Source of the DNA: JAAYAY01 sp964429355
Lineage (GTDB): Bacteria; Planctomycetota; Planctomycetia; Pirellulales; Thermoguttaceae
Length of the DNA: 32,303 nt
Assembly: GCA_964429355.1 (NCBI GenBank)
Contig: CAYSCH010000062.1
Location: forward strand, 1-32,303
Direction: 5' to 3'
Part shown: positions 24,600 to 32,303 of the stretch, one piece after another
Layout: each line of letters starts with the position of its first letter
How positions within the stretch are numbered: position 1 is the stretch's first letter
Position numbers and translations under genes: made by a program
Notes under the pieces: model-generated
Told to the model about the DNA's origin: nothing
What the model saw: the letters and a program-made list of their open reading frames with translations, nothing else
The model's database searches: none

Positions 24600-25772
24600 A
24601 TGAATTCCAAGTCTCGCATCCGGGCTGCCATGGCCCACGAGCCGGTCGATCGTGTGCCGGTCATGTGCCAGTTGGCGATTGGCCATTATCTCCTTCACAC
24701 GCAGGTCAAGCCGGCGGAGCTCTGGTTTACGAGCGAAGGATTTGCCCAGGCCCTGATCGAGTTGGCAGATCAGTATCGGTTCGACGGGGTGCTCATCAAT
24801 CTGCCGGGGACAGATCCGGATTGGATGCGGCTGGTGGAGCGAATCGAGACGGCCGCCGATGGCGGACAGACGGTCTGGTTCGTCAATGGCGATCATGCCC
24901 GTTGCCCGCCGGACGACAACGTCCACCATATTCCCAGTACTCCGCGGCGGTTGCCGACGATCGACCAGGTCGATCCGGCCCTGGTCTATTACGATGACCC
25001 GCACGGCCTCGGTGGCATGAAGTATCCCTTCTACTTCGGCCTGGAACCCTGCCAACCGGATCGCAAGGACTACTGGCCCGACTACTTCTTCCGCACGATC
25101 GACCTGGTTCTCGAGCGGGCTGGCGAGCGGCTCTCGCTACACAGCGAGCTTTTTTCCCCCTTCACCCAGTTCATGGAACTTTTCGGCTACCAGCAGGCAC
25201 TGATGTATCTGCTGGATGAACCGGATCGCGTCAAGGCAATCCTGGAGGCCTACACGCAAGGGGCGGCCGATCTGGGCGTGCAACAAGCCCGCCGGGGCGT
25301 CGACGCGGTGCTGATTTCGTCGGCCTTTGCGGGAGGCGGATTCATATCGCCCCGCCAGTATGAACAGTTTGTGCTGCCCTTCGAGGCGGAGCTTGTCAGG
25401 CGGATCAAGGCCGAAGGCGTCTTTGTCTACACCCACACCTGCGGCGACATTGGCGACCGGCTGGAGCTCATGGCCGACACGGGGATCGACGGTATCGATA
25501 CCCTCGATCCGCCGCCATTGGGGAGCGTCGACCTGGCCGACGCGAAGCGGCGCGTCGGCCAGCGGGTGTTCTTCAAAGGCAACATCGATCCCGTCCACAC
25601 GCTGCTGGAAGGAACCCCGCAGCAGGTCTACGACGACGCGATGCAGCGTCTGAAGATCGGCTCACCCGGCAGCGGATATATCCTCTCCAGTGCCTGCTCG
25701 GTGTCGCCCCGTGTGTCACCGGACAATCTGGCCATGCTGGTCAAGGCAACGGACGATTTTGCAGTAACCTAA
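24600..25772 (+). CDS. URO-D-family methyltransferase-like protein
   Basis: A 390-residue protein of the uroporphyrinogen decarboxylase superfamily. It carries His279-x-Cys281 in YTHTCGD and Cys366 in SSACSVSP. This His-Cys...Cys pattern is the zinc site of the MtaA/MtbA/CmuA branch, which moves methyl groups between corrinoid proteins and thiols, and is not needed by true HemE. The N-terminus (RIRAAMAHEPVDRVPV) is the superfamily's usual opening. No corrinoid protein or MtaB-type partner lies next to it, so the methyl donor and acceptor are unknown. ATG 24600 has GGAG only at a long distance. It is convergent with the flavoprotein gene, 20 bases apart. Confidence 0.8.
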   Translation: MNSKSRIRAAMAHEPVDRVPVMCQLAIGHYLLHTQVKPAELWFTSEGFAQALIELADQYRFDGVLINLPGTDPDWMRLVERIETAADGGQTVWFVNGDHARCPPDDNVHHIPSTPRRLPTIDQVDPALVYYDDPHGLGGMKYPFYFGLEPCQPDRKDYWPDYFFRTIDLVLERAGERLSLHSELFSPFTQFMELFGYQQALMYLLDEPDRVKAILEAYTQGAADLGVQQARRGVDAVLISSAFAGGGFISPRQYEQFVLPFEAELVRRIKAEGVFVYTHTCGDIGDRLELMADTGIDGIDTLDPPPLGSVDLADAKRRVGQRVFFKGNIDPVHTLLEGTPQQVYDDAMQRLKIGSPGSGYILSSACSVSPRVSPDNLAMLVKATDDFAVT

Positions 25773-25792
25773 CGGGCGTTTGGCGTTCGTCG

Positions 25793-28700
25793 TTACTGCC
25801 GTTTCGGCCGATAGGTCTTTCCCGCTTCCAGCACGGCCTTCGCATGACGAGCGAAATGCCCCCGGAGATCCGTGGTGTAACTCTTGAGAGTCTTTTCTCC
25901 CAATCCCTCCCAGTCCCCGCAGCGGTACAGGGCCCGGGCAACAAGCAGTTCCCGCGTCGCCTGCGATCGCGTGGAATGGGATGCGGCCCGGTCGCCGATC
26001 GAAGGGGCTGCATAGCCGGCCATCTCCGGCTTCTGGAGCAACTTGGCGAGCGGCTCGGCGGCTCGCGGGTCTCCCAACCATTCCAGGGCCCCGCAGACAG
26101 CCCGGTGATGACTGAAGTTGCTTGTGGGGTTGAGCATGGCAAGCTTTTCCAATATGGCCGGCAAGGCCTCAAGACTGCCGCAGCGCCCCAGGGCGGCCAG
26201 GGTGTTGTCCAGGTGGCTCATGCCCCAGCCGACCTGCGTGGCCTCGGGGTAGTCACTGCCGATGTTCCAGGCCGGTGGAGCGTCCCACTCCCGGATCCGA
26301 TCGACCTCGGCCACGAGAGTCGCCACGCCCGTGGTGTTGCCCATCATGGCCAGAACCTTGGCATACGCGACCTTTCTCGCGCCGTCCGACTTGCGGTAAG
26401 CCTCTTGAAGCAGCGGGAGGGCCGTGTCGCCATGGCTGAGAATGACAGCCAGACTGCGGTAGTCGTCGAGCATGGTGTCGACTGCCGCCTCGACGCGTTC
26501 TGTCGGCAGTGGGTAGGAGTCCGTGTGACTCAGGATAACCTCATCCACAATCCCCACGTCGACAAGGTGCTGCTGAAGCTTGCGGATGTCGATTTCCCGG
26601 ACTCCCACCCCCTGGGCTGCAGCCATGGCCGCGGCTGCACCTGCCGCATAACCGAAGTTCTGCACGTCGGGCTGCATGCGGACGATCGGTTGGGCATCGC
26701 GGTGCGCACTCAGGCCAATGCCGGTCACGATCAGGCCCTCGTGGCCGCGGGGCAGGAGGCATCGGTAGGGGATGTAGCTGATGAACTTCTGACGCAACGG
26801 ATGCCGTAGGAGCAGGTACGGATCGACAATGGAGCCGTGGGTGTCGTAGCTCGTGTAAGCCTTGGCGATCGTGTCGGGGAACGTCCGCTCGGAGATCTGA
26901 TCGAGAATCGTAATCGTAAAATCCCCCACGATCTGGCGACGTTCGCGGGTGTCGACGAGCTGGCCCAGATCGAAGGCTTCCTCGAATTTCTCGCGGGCAT
27001 ACACAAACAGATGCCAGACGTCCACCAGGTCGGTTTCGTCGGTGTAGGTGTAATCGGTATTGGTGTAGGCGGCTCCAAGCTGCCGTGGCGGGAGACCAGT
27101 TCCCTGCATGGCGAATTCCGACTCGTCGGTGTAGACACAGTCGGCTCCCGCGGCCGCGGCAATGTCGGCATTGCCGGTGGCATCAACGACAACGTCCGCA
27201 AGCACCACACCCCGGCCGAGCGGTGTGACAACGACGGCGCCCAGAATCTCACTACCCTTCTCCCCCCCGACCAGCACGCCGCAGCCGATTGTGCTGAACC
27301 AGACGTCAGCACCGGCTTCCAAGAGCGACCTGCGCCACCACTCCATTCGCTGCTCGATGACCCAGGAGACACCGTCCCCGATGGAGGCCGTGAAACCCAC
27401 GCGGTTGCCCTGGCAGTACGTGGAGATCGCGCCGGTCGTGCCCACGCCGCCGAGGCCGCTGAGAGCCTCGACGACCAGAGTTTTGGCCCCCTGACGGGCG
27501 GCGGCGATTCCGGCGGGAGCGCCCGCCGTACCGCCTCCGATCACTACCACGTCATAGTGCCCCAGGACCGGCAGGGCTCTCGCATCCTGCTGGATCGTCT
27601 CCTGCGTTTCCACGCAGCGCAAGCCGCTGAGGAACTCGCGAACGTCGCCGTCGGCGATCGGCTGTTGGGCCGGCGTGCCGCGCAGTCGCGCGTCTTTCGG
27701 AACCTCGAGGCCCGCCGCTTCGGCGGCAGCGACCTTGCCCAGGCGAGTTCCTAGATCGATCAGGGCGAGGGGACGCATGAGCTGCTCCGCACAGGCTCGC
27801 GATACATCGGCGCATCCCCCCAGCACATACAACCCTTCGATGGCCGCGGGGCGAAAGGAGTCGATCGGAAGGGCCTCGGCACTCGACCAAGCGTCATCAC
27901 AAGTCGTCCGGCCATACATCGGGTCGGGAGGTACCTGCAGAAGCACGTCGGAGGTGAACTGCTGGTCCGGATCGTAGGTGAGAGTGCGAGCCTGGTGATC
28001 GGCCTCGGACCAGGAGTCGTTGGTATCGCCAGCCATGGGCAGGGTAAGCGTGTACTCAAGGATCGGGTAGAGACCCGTGTCTTCGGAACTCCGAACGTCG
28101 CCAGCGTAGGCCGGTTCGATCACTCGCGACGTCATGTCCGGTCCGGTCCGGACGGAGCCGCCAATAACGACTCGGCGAAAAATCTGCGGTCCAGTCGGGT
28201 AGGGACGGAAACGCGCGCCGGCAAGACGGGCAACCGTGGCTCGCTCGGTGGCGTCGATGATCGTCTTGGCGATGACGGCCTGTCGGCCCGCGCGGTTGGC
28301 CATCACGATCCCGCAGGGATGGCCCTCGGCGTCGGTGACGATGTCGGTGGCGTAGCAGTTGTAAAGAAAGCCGACTCCCGCATCGAGCAGGGCCTGGTCA
28401 AGTGTGCGTTTGATGTGCATTGGCCGCGGCCACGGGGTAAGTGCCGGGCCTTCTTCTGCCCCATCGGCAGCCGGGCGCAGTACCTCGATCTCACCCAGCA
28501 GGATCCGTTCGGCTCGGGGCGCCTTACGGACAGCGAGTTTCAGGTATCGGGCGTTGATCTGGAACTGCAAGGATAGGTTCTCGACCGTGTCGCCGATCTG
28601 CTCGCTGGGGGTCGGCTCAGCCGCGGCCATCTTCTCCCAGTTCTTCTGGTCGTCGCTGGAGAAGATCGTGACATCGCTCACACCGAAGCCCCCGGAACCA

Positions 28701-29254
28701 CCGCGCGTGTAGGTCCAGAGGTGGACGCCGGCCACTTCACGCGATTCGGCCAGGTCGATGACGATATGGACGTCCTGACTGTACTCGACGCTCTGTCGGA
28801 TTGGGTCGCCCCAGGCGAGATCCGACAGCACGCCCGGCGGGTCGGTGTCGACATGCCGCGCAGCGCTCGGCTGGTCTGCCGTGTAGGTAAAGGGCATTCG
28901 ATTGTGGCTGGGGCGAGCGATCCGAGCGCGCGGATCGTTGAATAAGGCCTTGGCCAGCGGCGAGGCCGGTTTCTCGCCGTCTTCCAGCCAGAGCTGCAGG
29001 GTGGCAGTCATGTCGTCGCCCAAATAGCAGCGCGGTGCGGCCAGAAAAACACTCGCCCCCGTATCGGCCGCGGTAACCGCGGCCGATACGGCACCAGTGC
29101 TGCCGCCAACCACAAGCACATCCACGCGGTGGGCGATGGGTATTTGCCGCGCCGATTCGTTGATACAGGCAGTCTTCTCCGCCGAAAGGGCAACGGCTGG
29201 GAATAGAACCGCGGCAATTACTGGGAACAGGTAGTGCGTCAGGAAACGCTCCAT
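25793..29254 (-). CDS. Secreted double-FAD oxidoreductase with HEAT-like tail
   Basis: A 1153-residue protein with a signal peptide (MERFLTHYLFPVIAAVLFPA). Module 1 has a dinucleotide-binding fold (VDVLVVGGSTGAVSAAV, 44-60). It is interrupted at about 145-262 by an F5/8-type-C-like carbohydrate-binding sandwich (YSQDVHIVIDLAESREVAGV, FSSDDQKNWEKM, RYLKLAVRK). Module 2 begins at 567 (YDVVVIGGGTAGAPAG) with the usual acidic residue Glu596, and continues to about 900. The tail (about 920-1140) is built of HEAT-like helical pairs. In module 1 the acidic residue after the second strand is replaced (VFLAAPR). ATG 29254 follows AAGG; longer versions lack a leader before it. Substrate unknown, perhaps a glycan-derived compound. 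Confidence 0.8.
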   Translation of the reverse strand: MERFLTHYLFPVIAAVLFPAVALSAEKTACINESARQIPIAHRVDVLVVGGSTGAVSAAVTAADTGASVFLAAPRCYLGDDMTATLQLWLEDGEKPASPLAKALFNDPRARIARPSHNRMPFTYTADQPSAARHVDTDPPGVLSDLAWGDPIRQSVEYSQDVHIVIDLAESREVAGVHLWTYTRGGSGGFGVSDVTIFSSDDQKNWEKMAAAEPTPSEQIGDTVENLSLQFQINARYLKLAVRKAPRAERILLGEIEVLRPAADGAEEGPALTPWPRPMHIKRTLDQALLDAGVGFLYNCYATDIVTDAEGHPCGIVMANRAGRQAVIAKTIIDATERATVARLAGARFRPYPTGPQIFRRVVIGGSVRTGPDMTSRVIEPAYAGDVRSSEDTGLYPILEYTLTLPMAGDTNDSWSEADHQARTLTYDPDQQFTSDVLLQVPPDPMYGRTTCDDAWSSAEALPIDSFRPAAIEGLYVLGGCADVSRACAEQLMRPLALIDLGTRLGKVAAAEAAGLEVPKDARLRGTPAQQPIADGDVREFLSGLRCVETQETIQQDARALPVLGHYDVVVIGGGTAGAPAGIAAARQGAKTLVVEALSGLGGVGTTGAISTYCQGNRVGFTASIGDGVSWVIEQRMEWWRRSLLEAGADVWFSTIGCGVLVGGEKGSEILGAVVVTPLGRGVVLADVVVDATGNADIAAAAGADCVYTDESEFAMQGTGLPPRQLGAAYTNTDYTYTDETDLVDVWHLFVYAREKFEEAFDLGQLVDTRERRQIVGDFTITILDQISERTFPDTIAKAYTSYDTHGSIVDPYLLLRHPLRQKFISYIPYRCLLPRGHEGLIVTGIGLSAHRDAQPIVRMQPDVQNFGYAAGAAAAMAAAQGVGVREIDIRKLQQHLVDVGIVDEVILSHTDSYPLPTERVEAAVDTMLDDYRSLAVILSHGDTALPLLQEAYRKSDGARKVAYAKVLAMMGNTTGVATLVAEVDRIREWDAPPAWNIGSDYPEATQVGWGMSHLDNTLAALGRCGSLEALPAILEKLAMLNPTSNFSHHRAVCGALEWLGDPRAAEPLAKLLQKPEMAGYAAPSIGDRAASHSTRSQATRELLVARALYRCGDWEGLGEKTLKSYTTDLRGHFARHAKAVLEAGKTYRPKRQ

Positions 29255-29347
29255 GAGAGAACCTTTCCGCGTGAAACAGATCCATCTCAATCCAGAAGCC
29301 AAACGCCTGCCCTGCGGCAACGACCGATTTCCCTGTCCCTCTTCGGC

Positions 29348-30760
29348 TTAGACTTCCACCCACTGACCGGGCACGGGGGCCAGGTAACGACCGTTGGCGT
29401 CCGCCTGAACTGGGGCGGGACTGTCGTTGGTCAACGTGTCGATGCCCGAAAAGAACTGGAAGTCGGAGGCCATGGCTTCCTCCCAGGTGATCGTTCGGCC
29501 CATGTGAACCGCGGCACGCCCCATCATGGCGCCGAGGTTTGCCAGGGCGGCCCGCCGGGTTTCGTTGTGGGGACGATCCTGGCGGATGGCGCTCAGAAGC
29601 ACGTCCCATTCCGCCTGCCAGGGATTCACCGTCTCTTTTTCCGATTCCCAGGCGACATTGTTCCGGTCCATCTGCTGATTCTTGTAGATCTTGCAGGTCG
29701 GAGCATGGACGTTGCCCGAGAATTGCCCGGCCGACTTGGTTCCCTGAACGAACGTTGCGAAATCGTTCTCACACTTGGGAATATAACGGCCTGTGACCAG
29801 GGCCTTCGCCTGATCGGCAAACGTGTATTCGATCGAGTAGCTGTCGAGGTTCTGGCTGCAGTCGGTGCTGCCCGCGTAACGGCCGCCGACGCCGTGAGCC
29901 GAGATCGGCCAGGAATCCTTCAGCCAGAAGCATTCGTCGATCTGATGAATCATCAGCTCGATGAACACCCCACCGGACGACCACATGAACTGGTACGGAT
30001 GCCCGGGGCTGAGCTGCCAGAGGAGTTCACTTTGGCCTTGAACAAATGGGCCCATCGTGTAGCCGGGATCCATGCGGTAGGCGCGGATGAGTTGGATGTC
30101 GCCCATCGCACCATCTCGGATCTGCTGGATCATGGCCTGCCTTGCGGAGGAATGGCGGCACATCAGTCCAGCCCCGATCTTGAGGTTCTTCTTCTCGGCG
30201 GCCTCGCCGGCACGGATCATCCGCTTGACTCCACCAGGGTCGGCGGCGAAGTCCTTTTCCATGAAGACATTGATCCCCTTTTCGACCGCGTACTCCAGGT
30301 GAGGGGCTCGGAATGCTGCGTGCGTGGTGAGGAGGGCCACATCGCCCGGGCCCAGGCAGTCCATGGCATGGCGGTAGCCGTCAAATCCCAGGAATCGTCG
30401 CTCCTCGGGCACATCGATCATCTCGCCAAGCATTCCGCTGAGCACCTTGTGGGTCTGATCGAGACGATCCTGCCGCAGGTCGGCCATCGCCACCAGCTTG
30501 ATCGGGCCTCCGGCGGCTGTGCCCGGTGTTCGGTTGGTGCCGGAGCTGTCCTCCAGTACAAGACCGCCAGCCGACATGGCATTGGCAACGGCACCGCGCC
30601 CGCGGCCGCCGCAACCGATCAGCGCCAGGCGAATGGTGTTGGCCTCGCCGGCGTGGACTCGGGGCACCATGACCCCGGCCAGGGCCAGGCCCGCGGCCGC
30701 TCGGCCGGTATCAGCAAGAAACTGGCGACGCGGAGTGACGAATTCGTTCGGTGTGCTCAT
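29348..30760 (-). CDS. Gfo/Idh/MocA oxidoreductase, Tat-type, EKD variant
   Basis: A 470-residue member of the sugar-dehydrogenase family with a Tat-like leader (TPRRQFLADTGRAAAGLALA) and a dinucleotide-binding ALIGCGGRGRG at 47-57. The catalytic motif reads EKD (168-170) instead of EKP; the key lysine is kept. The C-terminal domain contains WSSGGVFIELMIHQIDE, typical of planctomycete members with an extended C-terminus. ATG 30760 fits the leader; 66 bases upstream are also open but look non-coding. It is distant from the paralog pair at 7463-10088. It lies 93 bases upstream of the flavoprotein on the same strand, so shared expression and a joint sugar-oxidising role are plausible inference. 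Confidence 0.88.
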   Translation of the reverse strand: MSTPNEFVTPRRQFLADTGRAAAGLALAGVMVPRVHAGEANTIRLALIGCGGRGRGAVANAMSAGGLVLEDSSGTNRTPGTAAGGPIKLVAMADLRQDRLDQTHKVLSGMLGEMIDVPEERRFLGFDGYRHAMDCLGPGDVALLTTHAAFRAPHLEYAVEKGINVFMEKDFAADPGGVKRMIRAGEAAEKKNLKIGAGLMCRHSSARQAMIQQIRDGAMGDIQLIRAYRMDPGYTMGPFVQGQSELLWQLSPGHPYQFMWSSGGVFIELMIHQIDECFWLKDSWPISAHGVGGRYAGSTDCSQNLDSYSIEYTFADQAKALVTGRYIPKCENDFATFVQGTKSAGQFSGNVHAPTCKIYKNQQMDRNNVAWESEKETVNPWQAEWDVLLSAIRQDRPHNETRRAALANLGAMMGRAAVHMGRTITWEEAMASDFQFFSGIDTLTNDSPAPVQADANGRYLAPVPGQWVEV

Positions 30761-30991
30761 GACAGGACCTGTCGGTGAATGGAGGAAGTGGGACTTGCGG
30801 TATACGGTTGGAATTGTCTGCGGCAAATAGAGACGGTCGCTATCCTAAGTTGCGCCGCCGACGAAATCAAGCTGATGGGCCTGGCGGGACATAGGGTGAG
30901 TGGATCCAGCCCCCTCGTTGCGCGGGGATGCGAGTTCCCCGGGTCCCCTGCCTCTCGGATCGTGCGAGGCCGGCGCCGGAGAGTAACCTGC

Positions 30992-32303
30992 TTACTCCCT
31001 TCGGAACTCGCGAAAGGCCTCTTGAACCAGTGGGAAGGTCTTGCTGTCGGAATGCTTGTCGAGGCAGTAGGTAACGACACCGTCGCACTTGCCGTCCCGC
31101 CAGGCTTGAAGGGAGACCCGCAACAGATCGGCGACGGACTGCGGGGTGGCGGGGTCGCCGTGGCGTTTCTGGTAGTCCGACACGGTACCGGCGGGCATGG
31201 AGATAAAGGGGAGATGGAACCGTCGCTGACCCGCTTTGGGGTCCGCGGCGAAGCCGGTTTCGAACGCGCCCTGGCGGGTTACTTGCCAGGTCGCGGCCTC
31301 GGTCAACTCGGCCCCAAGTCGCAGCCCGTCGGCCGTTAGTTCGCCGAGTCGCCAGCGGACTCCGAAATTGCTGACGCCACGTTTGTCGATCAAGCGGAAC
31401 GTCAGGCGAACGTTTTTCTTGGCCTGCACTTGTGCGGTGACGTCGACCTCGACCGATTGCCACTGGGGTGTGCCGCCGGCCACATCCTGTTCCCACACGA
31501 CCTCGTCGTCCACGAGCAGTTGCTTCAAGTGGAAACCTGCCGTGTCGGCCGTGAAGTCGTCGCGCTGGCGGAACCGGATCTGGTGTCTGTCGGCCGTCGA
31601 TACTTCCGCCACCTGGCCGGCCGCAACAAAATCGCCAGTCTTCGATGGCTTGTCCCAGGGATAGCTCAGTTCGCCCGGCACCGGGACGGCCGCATCGTTA
31701 AGCACCGCCCATGCCCAGTCAATCTCCTCCCGGTCCTGAAGGTAGGCCACGACCACACCATCGATCGCCTGGCGATACTCCGTAATGAAGGTGCTCCGCA
31801 GATCGTCGTAGTACAACAGGGGCAGAAAGGCCAGTTGCGGATTGATGGTTTTTGCCCGCCCCTGCATCTGGCGGACATATTCGGGGGTGAAGAACTGGCG
31901 ATTGGCATGGAAGTCGTCGATGACCCAGGCGGTCAAGTTGGGTTGCTCAAGCGACAGCCGCGCGATCTCCTCGGCCCAGCGAAGATAGTCGAGCCGATAC
32001 GGTTCCGAGTAGCGCGTACCGTAACTGGGCGGGCTCTCGCTGGGGGGGACCAGGTAGACCCACACGGCAATCCCGGCCTCGCGAGCCCTGGGAAGAAAAA
32101 CCTTCAGATCGTCCCAGTCCGTCTCCGCGTGCCAGATGAGCCAGTAGTAGGCGGTAACATGGAGTTCCTGGAGACGCTCGAGCAAAGCATCGGTATCCAC
32201 ACGTCCATCCGCGCCGCGGAGTTCGCTGTCGTAGTCGGCCAGGTGCTGACCGAGGAAGGCCGGTGCCGACTGGCCGGGCGAGCCTGGCTCACTTCCGAGT
32301 GCG
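30992..32303 (-). CDS. Glycosidase-like barrel protein, 5' part outside window
   Basis: The frame is open to the window's right edge, with 436 residues visible before TAA at 30992-30994. The N-terminal part alternates strands and helices like a (beta/alpha)8 barrel: VTAYYWLIWHAETDWDDL, GIAVWVYLVPPSE, LTAWVIDDFHANRQFF, LAFLPLLYYDD and IDGVVVAYLQDREEI. The acidic pair in VIDDFH could be catalytic. A beta-sandwich-like insert (about 200 residues: HLKQLLVDDEVVWEQ, WQSVEVDVTAQV, NVRLTFRLIDKRG) precedes a return to barrel-like sequence (CDGVVTYCLDKHSDSKTF). I do not recognise a named family. Glycoside-hydrolase-like function is inference from fold pattern and neighbours. The start and any signal peptide lie outside the window. 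Confidence 0.6.
   Translation of the reverse strand, partial: ALGSEPGSPGQSAPAFLGQHLADYDSELRGADGRVDTDALLERLQELHVTAYYWLIWHAETDWDDLKVFLPRAREAGIAVWVYLVPPSESPPSYGTRYSEPYRLDYLRWAEEIARLSLEQPNLTAWVIDDFHANRQFFTPEYVRQMQGRAKTINPQLAFLPLLYYDDLRSTFITEYRQAIDGVVVAYLQDREEIDWAWAVLNDAAVPVPGELSYPWDKPSKTGDFVAAGQVAEVSTADRHQIRFRQRDDFTADTAGFHLKQLLVDDEVVWEQDVAGGTPQWQSVEVDVTAQVQAKKNVRLTFRLIDKRGVSNFGVRWRLGELTADGLRLGAELTEAATWQVTRQGAFETGFAADPKAGQRRFHLPFISMPAGTVSDYQKRHGDPATPQSVADLLRVSLQAWRDGKCDGVVTYCLDKHSDSKTFPLVQEAFREFRRE

Noticed and set aside
24600..25772. True uroporphyrinogen decarboxylase (hemE)
   Set aside because: The His-x-Cys and later Cys zinc ligands fit the methyltransferase branch, and no haem genes are nearby.

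Overview
The window reads as a piece of a high-GC planctomycete chromosome, probably a Pirellulales-like draft or metagenome assembly. This is inference from gene content: three Gfo/Idh/MocA oxidoreductases (two with Tat-type leaders), a large secreted FAD oxidoreductase, a SUI1/YciH protein, many secreted proteins and long, non-operonic spacers. No rRNA, tRNA, CRISPR array, insertion sequence or phage gene was recognised. Four runs of exactly ten N (14442-14451, 15966-15975, 18218-18227, 24093-24102) look like fixed-size scaffold joins. Three interrupt genes and one lies inside a repeat.

Layout. 1-5865: a partial membrane protein, a secreted DUF3887-alpha/beta hydrolase, a nucleoside hydrolase, and a two-gene unit in which trpD overlaps an MFS exporter-like gene. 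5866-7421: a hairpin-rich leader, a 32-residue highly basic protein with a near-perfect ribosome binding site, a FabZ-like dehydratase, copy 1 of a structured intergenic repeat, and a strong intrinsic terminator. 7463-10088: two tandem paralogous Gfo/Idh/MocA oxidoreductases on the minus strand, the upstream one with a Tat-like leader. 10521-14069: a single-domain response regulator, a TPR lipoprotein and long-form serA. 14272-16782: an M48 metallopeptidase and AMP nucleosidase (amn), convergent, each broken by a gap. 16895-18305: a candidate promoter and perfect palindrome ahead of a Tat-exported deacetylase-like protein, then repeat copy 2 directly at its stop codon. 18486-23920: a POT-type peptide transporter, a secreted M3 oligopeptidase and a divergent secreted nucleoside-hydrolase-like protein. 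23892-24228: a SUI1/YciH-like gene overlapping its convergent neighbour. 24600-25772: a uroporphyrinogen-decarboxylase-family protein with the zinc site of corrinoid/CoM methyltransferases. 25793-32303: a minus-strand cluster of a secreted double-FAD oxidoreductase with discoidin-like and HEAT-like parts, a Tat-type Gfo/Idh/MocA protein, and a barrel protein open to the window end.

Function. Much of the content suits a heterotroph that breaks down polymers outside the cytoplasm: peptide import plus peptidase, sugar oxidoreductases, a deacetylase-like protein and a glycosidase-like barrel. Housekeeping genes (trpD, serA, fabZ-like, amn, SUI1) are scattered singly among these, as is usual in planctomycetes. 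The least explained signals are the stop-codon-abutting structured repeat, the tiny basic protein with its structured leader, and the architecture of the 1153-residue flavoprotein.
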